From: QHXN01 sp963785125
GTDB lineage: Bacteria > Acidobacteriota > Blastocatellia > Pyrinomonadales > Pyrinomonadaceae
Assembly (NCBI GenBank): GCA_963785125.1
Contig: CAWATU010000003.1
Span: 1 to 64,000, forward strand
Reading direction: 5' to 3'
DNA length: 64,000 nt
Shown: positions 59,146 to 64,000 of the stretch, piece by piece
Position numbering within the stretch: position 1 is the stretch's first letter
Layout of the letters: each line of letters opens with the position of its first letter
Program-made: the position numbers and the translations under genes
Notes under the pieces: model-generated
Database searches by the model: none
What the model was told of the DNA's origin: nothing
The model's input: the letters and a program-made list of their open reading frames with translations, nothing else

Positions 59146-62100
59146 TCAGCGCGGGGCGAGGCCGGCGACGAGTTGGTCTCGGGCGGCGCGGAGGTCGGGG
59201 CGCGAGACATAGCTGTAGAAGCTGCGGTCTTCCTGCCAGCTCCGTTGGACGGCCAGCAGCAGTTCGTCGGCGCGGGCGAGTTCTTCCCGCGCCGCGTCGA
59301 GGTGCCGCAGGCGGAAGAGGGCACGCGCCACAGTGAGGTGCGCGCGATACTCAGACTCGCGCAGGCCGCGGAGCGCGAACGTGTCCCGCGCCTCGACGGC
59401 GTCGCGGAGCGCGCCGCGCGCGTCGCCCGCCGCCAGTTCCGCCTCGGCCAGCGCCAGCAGCGCGCCCGCGATGAGTTCGGGCGATTGGGCGTAATCCCTC
59501 CGCGCCGCGCCCACCGCCTCACGGCAGAGCGCATCGCCCGCCTGCGCCGACAGCGTGCGCGCCAAACCGAACGTGTACTTCGCTTCGATGGCCGTGTACT
59601 TGATCTCCGTGCCCGCGTAAGCCTGCGCCAACTGGCTCTTGTCGACCGCCCCAAGGAAGTCTCTCTGACTCAGCTTCATCCGCGCTTCCGCGAGCAAAGC
59701 CCGCGCGAGGTAGGTCTGTTTGTACTGGTCGTCGATGCGCTGGGCCACGGTGGAGGCTTGGCTGAGCGCCGTGGCCGCCTCTTCGTAGCGACCCAGTCGC
59801 CACAGCATGTCGCCGCGGGCGAGCAGGCTGTAGGCCGTGCTCCGCGGGTTGTCGAGCGAGCGATTCAGCTCGTGGCTCTTGTCGAAGTAGAGGAGCGCTG
59901 CGGGGTAGAGTTCCCGCGAGGCGTGCTGGAAGCCTATCTCAGTCCACGCGCGTGCGATCTGGGCCGTGTCCTGTAGGCGACCCGCGAGCGCCATCCCCTC
60001 GTCGAAGGCCCTGCGCGCCGCGTCGTGGTCGCCCTTCAGGAGCCGCGCACGTCCTTCGAGGAGCAGTGCGTCCGAGGTCTCCTTGCCATACCCTGCCCGG
60101 CGGTAGAAGCCGAGCGCGCGGCCGACGTAAGAGAGCCCGTCGTCCAACTGCTCCTTCTGGACGTAGACCCGCGCGAGCGCCAACTCCGCCCGCGCCACGT
60201 TGAACTGCTGTTCGTACCGTTGCGCGAGTTCGAGCGCCTGCTTCAACTCGGATTCGGCCTCGTCGTACTTGCGCTTGAAGAGGAAGGCCGTGCCGAGATC
60301 GACGAGCCCGCGGGCGGTCAGGTTCTCCATGCCCACGTCCTTCGCCAGCGTCACGGCGGCGGCGGCCGACGCGCGGGCCTCCTCCGTCTTGCCCTCCGTC
60401 GCGGCGACGCTGCCGAGCGCGAGCATCGTTCTGATCTCCTGATGCCTGTTCTTCGTGGTGGTGCGTGTGATCTCAAGCGCCTTGTTCAACTGACCGCGCG
60501 CCTCGACGCCCTTCCCGCCCTGCTGCGCCAGCAGCGAGCCGCGTTGCAGGAAGACCTCCGTGACGCCTTCGTAGTTGCTGGCCGTCTCGTAGAGCGCCTC
60601 GGCCTTCGCCATCGCTTCCAGAGATTGTTCCGCGGAGCCGGCCGACTGCTCCGCGCTCAGCAGACGCCGGAGCGTGCCAAGCCGCAGGAAGGACGCGGCC
60701 GACTGCGGATCGCGCCGCGTCGCCTCCTCGTAATTTTCGAGCGCCTTGCCGAGGCCCCCGGCCTTCTCCCACGCGCGACCGAGATCGACGTACGCGCGCG
60801 CCTTCTCGGCCCCGTCGGCATCCGGGGTGCGCCGCACAATCTCCTCATACTTCAAGACCATCTCGTCCAACCCGCCCCGCACCGCGTTCCCGACCGCGTC
60901 GAGGTAGAGCCGGTCGAGCGGCGGGAGTCTCCCGTACTCTGAGGCGAGCGAGCGCGCCACCTTCATCTCTTCTTCGGCGCCCCGCGTGTTATCCAGCTCG
61001 GCCAGCGCTTCGGCCAGACGCGCGTGTGCGTGCGGCGGGTTGCCGCCCGCCGCGACTTCGAGGCTGACGCTGTCGGCGAGCAGCTTACGCGCCTTGTCGT
61101 ACGTGCCGTCGCGCAGGGCGCCCACGCCGTCTGCGAATCGCTGCTGCGCCAGGCGTGACCTCCAATCCCAGGCCGAAGGCTGCCTGGAGTAAGAGAACCA
61201 GGCGGCGCAGGCCAGAGCGGACAGCGCGAGGAGCGTCAACGCGAGCAGGCGCGAGTGACTGCGCACCCCTTTGACGGCCGTCCACAGCAAGCGGGACGCG
61301 CCATCTAGTAACGGGTGGCGTCGCAATGAGGCGCGTGCCGCGCGCAGCTCGGCGATCAACGCACCGGCCGTTTGTTGGCGCGCGGCGGGGGACTTGGCGA
61401 GCATCTTGAGAATGACGCGGTCGAGCGCGGGCGGCACGGCCGGGTTGTGACGCGAAGGAGGTCCGGGGTCTTCGCGGATGACCTTGAGGCGAATCTCCGT
61501 CTCGTCGCGGCCGTCGAAGGGGCGACGCCCCGCGACGCACTCGTAGAGGAGCGAGCCGAGCGAAAAGATGTCGCTGCGGGCTTCCACGGGGAGCCCCTGC
61601 GCCTGCTCGGGCGACATGTACTGCGGCGTGCCGAGGATCACGTTCTCGCGCGTCTGTGTGGCGGCGGACTGCACCTCCGGGTCGCCATGGGCCGGGCGGT
61701 CGGGGCCGAGCTGTTTGGCCAGCCCGAAGTCCAGCACCTTGACCTCTCCGTTTGCGCCGACGGCCACGTTGGACGGCTTGATGTCGCGGTGGACGATGCC
61801 CAGCCGGTGCGCCGCGGCGAGCGCCTCGGCCACCTTCTCCGCGATCTCGACGGCCTGTACGAGCGTCAGCGTGCCGCCCTCCAACAGCTCGTCGAGCGTT
61901 CGCCCCTCGGCCAGCTCCATGACGATGAAGGGCGTCCCCTCGGGCGTCTCCCCATAGTCGTAGACGGCGGCGACGTGCGGGTGACTGAGCGCAGAGGCTG
62001 AGCGCGCCTCGCGCAGGAAGCGCATGCGGTAATGCTGCTCATCGGCGAGCCCGCTCATCGTCTTGATGGCGACGCGGCGGCCCAGCACGATGTCCTCGCC

Positions 62101-62175
62101 GACGTAGACAACGCCCATGCCACCCTTACCAATCTCGCTGATGATATGGTAGTGAGAGACGGTGCGGCCGATCAT
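59146..62175 (-). CDS. Ser/Thr protein kinase with TPR sensor region
   Basis: A 1009-residue Hanks-type kinase. Kinase domain (about 8-280): GKGGMGVVY, VAIKTMSG, HRDIKPSNVAV, VLDFGLAKQ, GTPQYMSPEQAQ. One membrane helix follows (LLALTLLALSALACAAWFSY, about 325). The C-terminal 650 residues are helical repeats of TPR type (for example LGRAWEKAGGLGKALENYEE, LALARVYVQKEQLDDGLSYV). All catalytic residues are present. It is convergent with the sigma-54 operon. FHA domains bind phosphothreonine, so the FHA activator at 55331 is a likely downstream partner. That link is inference. Confidence 0.93.
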   Translation of the reverse strand: MIGRTVSHYHIISEIGKGGMGVVYVGEDIVLGRRVAIKTMSGLADEQHYRMRFLREARSASALSHPHVAAVYDYGETPEGTPFIVMELAEGRTLDELLEGGTLTLVQAVEIAEKVAEALAAAHRLGIVHRDIKPSNVAVGANGEVKVLDFGLAKQLGPDRPAHGDPEVQSAATQTRENVILGTPQYMSPEQAQGLPVEARSDIFSLGSLLYECVAGRRPFDGRDETEIRLKVIREDPGPPSRHNPAVPPALDRVILKMLAKSPAARQQTAGALIAELRAARASLRRHPLLDGASRLLWTAVKGVRSHSRLLALTLLALSALACAAWFSYSRQPSAWDWRSRLAQQRFADGVGALRDGTYDKARKLLADSVSLEVAAGGNPPHAHARLAEALAELDNTRGAEEEMKVARSLASEYGRLPPLDRLYLDAVGNAVRGGLDEMVLKYEEIVRRTPDADGAEKARAYVDLGRAWEKAGGLGKALENYEEATRRDPQSAASFLRLGTLRRLLSAEQSAGSAEQSLEAMAKAEALYETASNYEGVTEVFLQRGSLLAQQGGKGVEARGQLNKALEITRTTTKNRHQEIRTMLALGSVAATEGKTEEARASAAAAVTLAKDVGMENLTARGLVDLGTAFLFKRKYDEAESELKQALELAQRYEQQFNVARAELALARVYVQKEQLDDGLSYVGRALGFYRRAGYGKETSDALLLEGRARLLKGDHDAARRAFDEGMALAGRLQDTAQIARAWTEIGFQHASRELYPAALLYFDKSHELNRSLDNPRSTAYSLLARGDMLWRLGRYEEAATALSQASTVAQRIDDQYKQTYLARALLAEARMKLSQRDFLGAVDKSQLAQAYAGTEIKYTAIEAKYTFGLARTLSAQAGDALCREAVGAARRDYAQSPELIAGALLALAEAELAAGDARGALRDAVEARDTFALRGLRESEYRAHLTVARALFRLRHLDAAREELARADELLLAVQRSWQEDRSFYSYVSRPDLRAARDQLVAGLAPR

Positions 62176-62205
62176 AAAGTTGGCCCACCTTGACGAGGAG
62201 GGGTC

Positions 62206-62217
62206 AGGACGCTAACT
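62206..62217. repeat. 12-bp direct repeat, left copy
   Basis: AGGACGCTAACT here is repeated exactly at 62946-62957. The two copies bracket the low-GC island with the desulfurase fragment. They could be the trace of an insertion or recombination, or members of the same small repeat family as 62947-63006. Confidence 0.5.
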
Positions 62218-62337
62218 ACAAAGACGGCGAAGAAGTCACCCCTTCGCTGCCACGCTACAACCAACAGGCGGGGGAATTCTGAAGCAAAGCTTAAGACATT
62301 TCAAGGCAAACCACGACAAACCCGAAAAGGGATTTGA

Positions 62338-62766
62338 CCGGCCCCCCTTACTCCACTCTTCTTCGGAGGTGGACAGAAGAGGGGACTGCGTCCAGGAATG
62401 CTACCAGTTCCATTAATAGCCGGATTAGGACTCGCCGCTGAATTAGCCCTCCGGTACTCGGAAGAACGCGCCGCGTCCTGCCGTACATGTCGCACAACAT
62501 TCCTGGAAACGCTGAAGCCGCTCGAACCTATTATTAACGGTGACCCCGAGCGAACTTCGCCGCATGTATTGAATGTCTCATTCCCCGGCATAGATTCCGA
62601 AGCTTTGATGGTTGCATTGAAGGATTGCATCGCTGTTTCTAACGGGTCCGCATGTACATCACAGAGCTATCAGCCAAGTCACGTGCTCAAAGCCATGGGT
62701 CTCCCGGAAGGCGTGATTAAAGGAGCGTTGAGGATATTCTTGGTGTCATATGACGGAGGCACCTGA
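62338..62766 (+). pseudogene. dndA: C-terminal fragment of a DndA-type cysteine desulfurase
   Basis: The frame opens after a TGA at 62335 and runs 142 codons. It reads LTPLFFGGGQKRGLRPG, VPLIAGLGLAAELA, SPHVLNVSFPGIDSEALMVA and the catalytic-Cys loop SNGSACTSQSYQPSHVLKAM. These are the last third of a NifS/IscS-type enzyme. The wording around the Cys loop is like DndA, which supplies sulfur for DNA phosphorothioation. The first 230 or so residues, including the PLP-Lys, are absent, so the fragment is inactive as an enzyme. Base composition is unlike the neighbours, fitting horizontal origin. No other dnd gene is visible. Confidence 0.8.
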
Positions 62767-62946
62767 TTGGAATGAGGTGGTTGGTATTATAAATAGTCTT
62801 AGGTGAATTGAAGAGCAGAGGTTAATCCTATAGAGAAATATGTAAGCGCCCGCGCGAGAGTTCTATCCCGTGCAGGCGCTTACTTCTGCTGATCCCCGAC
62901 ATGCCCTGTATTCCGGAGGCTAACACTCCTCCCGGAATAACCGTAA

Positions 62947-63006
62947 GGACGCTAACTTATCTCCAGAGACGGTAATTATTTTCTAGGGACGCTAATTATT
63001 TTACTT
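62947..63006. repeat. Three 20-bp tandem repeats
   Basis: Units are GGACGCTAACTTATCTCCAG, AGACGGTAATTATTTTCTAG and GGACGCTAATTATTTTACTT. They lie at the 3' side of the island, just beyond the end of pilC. The first unit contains the 12-bp repeat also present at 62206. Confidence 0.65.
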
Positions 63007-63028
63007 CCACATATGGTTCCTTCTAAGG

Positions 63029-64000
63029 TTAGTGGCCGCCGGCGGCCATCTTGCCGATGAGGGTGAAGAGGGGGAGGTACATGGCGATGACGATGGAGCC
63101 GATGGTGACGCCGAGGAAGCCGATCATGACGGGCTCGATGAGCGTGAGCAGGGAGGCGATGGCCGAGTCCACCTCCTGCTCGTAGAAGTCGGCGATCTTG
63201 CCGAGCATGGCGTCGAGCGCGCCCGTCTGCTCGCCGATGGCGATCATCTGCGAGACCATGTTGGGGAAGACCTCGGTCGCCTTCAGCGGCTCAACTATCG
63301 ACTCGCCGCGTTCCACGCCCGTGCGGACCTTGTTGATGGCCTCCTCTAAAATCATGTTGCCGGCCGTGCGGGCCGTGATCTCCAGCGACTGGAGGATGGG
63401 CACGCCCGACGAGAGCAGCGTCGAGAGCGTGCGCGAGAAGCGCGCCACCGCGATCTTGCGCAGGATGCCGCCGATGATGGGCACCTTCAGCAGCAGGTAG
63501 TCGATGCGCCAGTGGCCGCCCGGCGTCCGGTAGTAGAAGCGGATGGCCACCACCGCCGCCACGATGGCGCCGAGGATGACCAGGCCGCCGACGCCCGCGA
63601 GGAACTCGCTGAAGCCGACGACGATGCGCGTCGGCAGCGGGAGCAGTTCGCCCGGGCCGAGCAGGCCCACGAAGATGCTCTGGAACGAGGGGATGACGAA
63701 GATCATGATGACCGCGACCACCGCGATGGCGATGACGATGACGGCCGCCGGGTAGATCATCGCCGAGACCACGTCGCGCCGCAGCTTGACGATCTTCTCG
63801 ATATAGGTCGACAGACGCTGGAGGATGAGGTCGAGGATGCCGCCGGCCTCGCCCGCCTCGATCATGTTGACGAAGAGCGAGTCGAAGGTCTTGGGGTGGC
63901 GCGCCATCGCGGCCGCGAGCGTCGAGCCCTCCTCCACGTCCTGGCGCGTCTGCGTCAGGACTATCTGGAAGTTCTTGTTCTCCTGTTGCTGCGCGAGAAT
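63029..64000 (-). CDS. pilC: PilC, type IV pilus inner-membrane platform protein (partial)
   Basis: The C-terminal 323 residues of a T2SF/PilC-family protein; the frame is open to the right edge and the true start is outside. Three membrane helices are visible (AVIVIAIAVVAVIMIFVIP, GGLVILGAIVAAVVAIRFYY, VMIGFLGVTIGSIVIAMYLP). Family motifs include MIEAGEAGGILDLILQRL, RFSRTLSTLLSSGVPILQSL and MIAIGEQTGALDAMLGKIADFYE. It organises the PilB and PilT motors at the inner membrane. It is about 27 kb from pilS/pilR/pilin in this window, so the pilus genes are split into at least two loci. Confidence 0.95.
   Translation of the reverse strand: MLAQQQENKNFQIVLTQTRQDVEEGSTLAAAMARHPKTFDSLFVNMIEAGEAGGILDLILQRLSTYIEKIVKLRRDVVSAMIYPAAVIVIAIAVVAVIMIFVIPSFQSIFVGLLGPGELLPLPTRIVVGFSEFLAGVGGLVILGAIVAAVVAIRFYYRTPGGHWRIDYLLLKVPIIGGILRKIAVARFSRTLSTLLSSGVPILQSLEITARTAGNMILEEAINKVRTGVERGESIVEPLKATEVFPNMVSQMIAIGEQTGALDAMLGKIADFYEQEVDSAIASLLTLIEPVMIGFLGVTIGSIVIAMYLPLFTLIGKMAAGGH

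Larger units (their letters stand above)
62176..63028. other. Low-GC intergenic island
   Basis: This gap between the kinase and pilC is lower in GC than the rest. It holds a truncated cysteine desulfurase gene (62338-62766), a hairpin GTAAGCGCC/GGCGCTTAC (62842-62850, 62875-62883), a second hairpin near 62909-62936, and 20-bp repeats at 62947-63006. AGGACGCTAACT occurs at 62206-62217 and again at 62946-62957. No intact gene is seen. Confidence 0.7.

Overview
The window is high-GC bacterial chromosome with a Gram-negative cell plan: type IV pilus genes, lipoproteins and signal peptides, many two-component systems and three sigma-54 activators. The gene set (futalosine-type UbiA/UbiX pair, PilS/PilR/pilin next to an ABC transporter as in Myxococcus, FHA-type sigma-54 activators, a Ser/Thr kinase with TPRs, many secreted peptidases) fits Acidobacteriota, perhaps class Blastocatellia. 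That placement is inference; no rRNA or tRNA gene was seen.

Layout. 1-12 kb is mostly housekeeping: UbiA (cut by the left edge), GNAT, UbiX, LarB, an LCAT-like lipoprotein, an alpha-oxoamine synthase, a metallophosphoesterase, ProS, a flavin monooxygenase and an S41 peptidase. 12-19 kb holds GlyA, a secreted metallopeptidase, a DinG-like helicase and QueD. 19.0-19.4 kb is a 17-unit, 21-bp satellite. 19.4-26 kb is a signalling block (NtrC-type regulator, small kinase, lone receiver, RsbRD-like protein, large sensor kinase). 26-35.7 kb is a pilus block on the minus strand: PilS, PilR, two pilins, an O-antigen-ligase-like protein and an ABC transporter set resembling Myxococcus PilG/H/I. The second pilin is preceded by a sigma-54-like promoter. 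PilC is cut by the right edge.

36-48.9 kb is accessory: a GVLVGSG-repeat secreted protein, a hybrid kinase, a tightly overlapped operon (Asp-rich protein, JmjC/cupin oxygenase, Suc/Fer-like protein), a membrane TIR protein, an aspartic protease, a LURP-one-like protein and a putative zincin.

49-62 kb looks like one coordinated system that I do not recognise. It has a trypsin-like protease fused to an EEP nuclease, a 1225-residue protein with both an M28 and a metzincin-type site, a small helical protein, a divergent FHA-GAF-AAA+ sigma-54 activator, three unknown small genes and a Ser/Thr kinase with TPRs. Both operons have a GG-N10-GC sigma-54 promoter preceded by nearly the same 8-4-8 dyad, so the FHA activator probably controls both. 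The two big enzymes also share an N-terminal ARDGAPE motif and lack signal peptides.

At 62.3-63.0 kb a lower-GC island carries the C-terminal third of a DndA-type cysteine desulfurase between copies of a 12-bp repeat. Intergenic DNA is rich in long, often perfect inverted repeats and in tandem heptamers, some of which have entered the ends of coding sequences.
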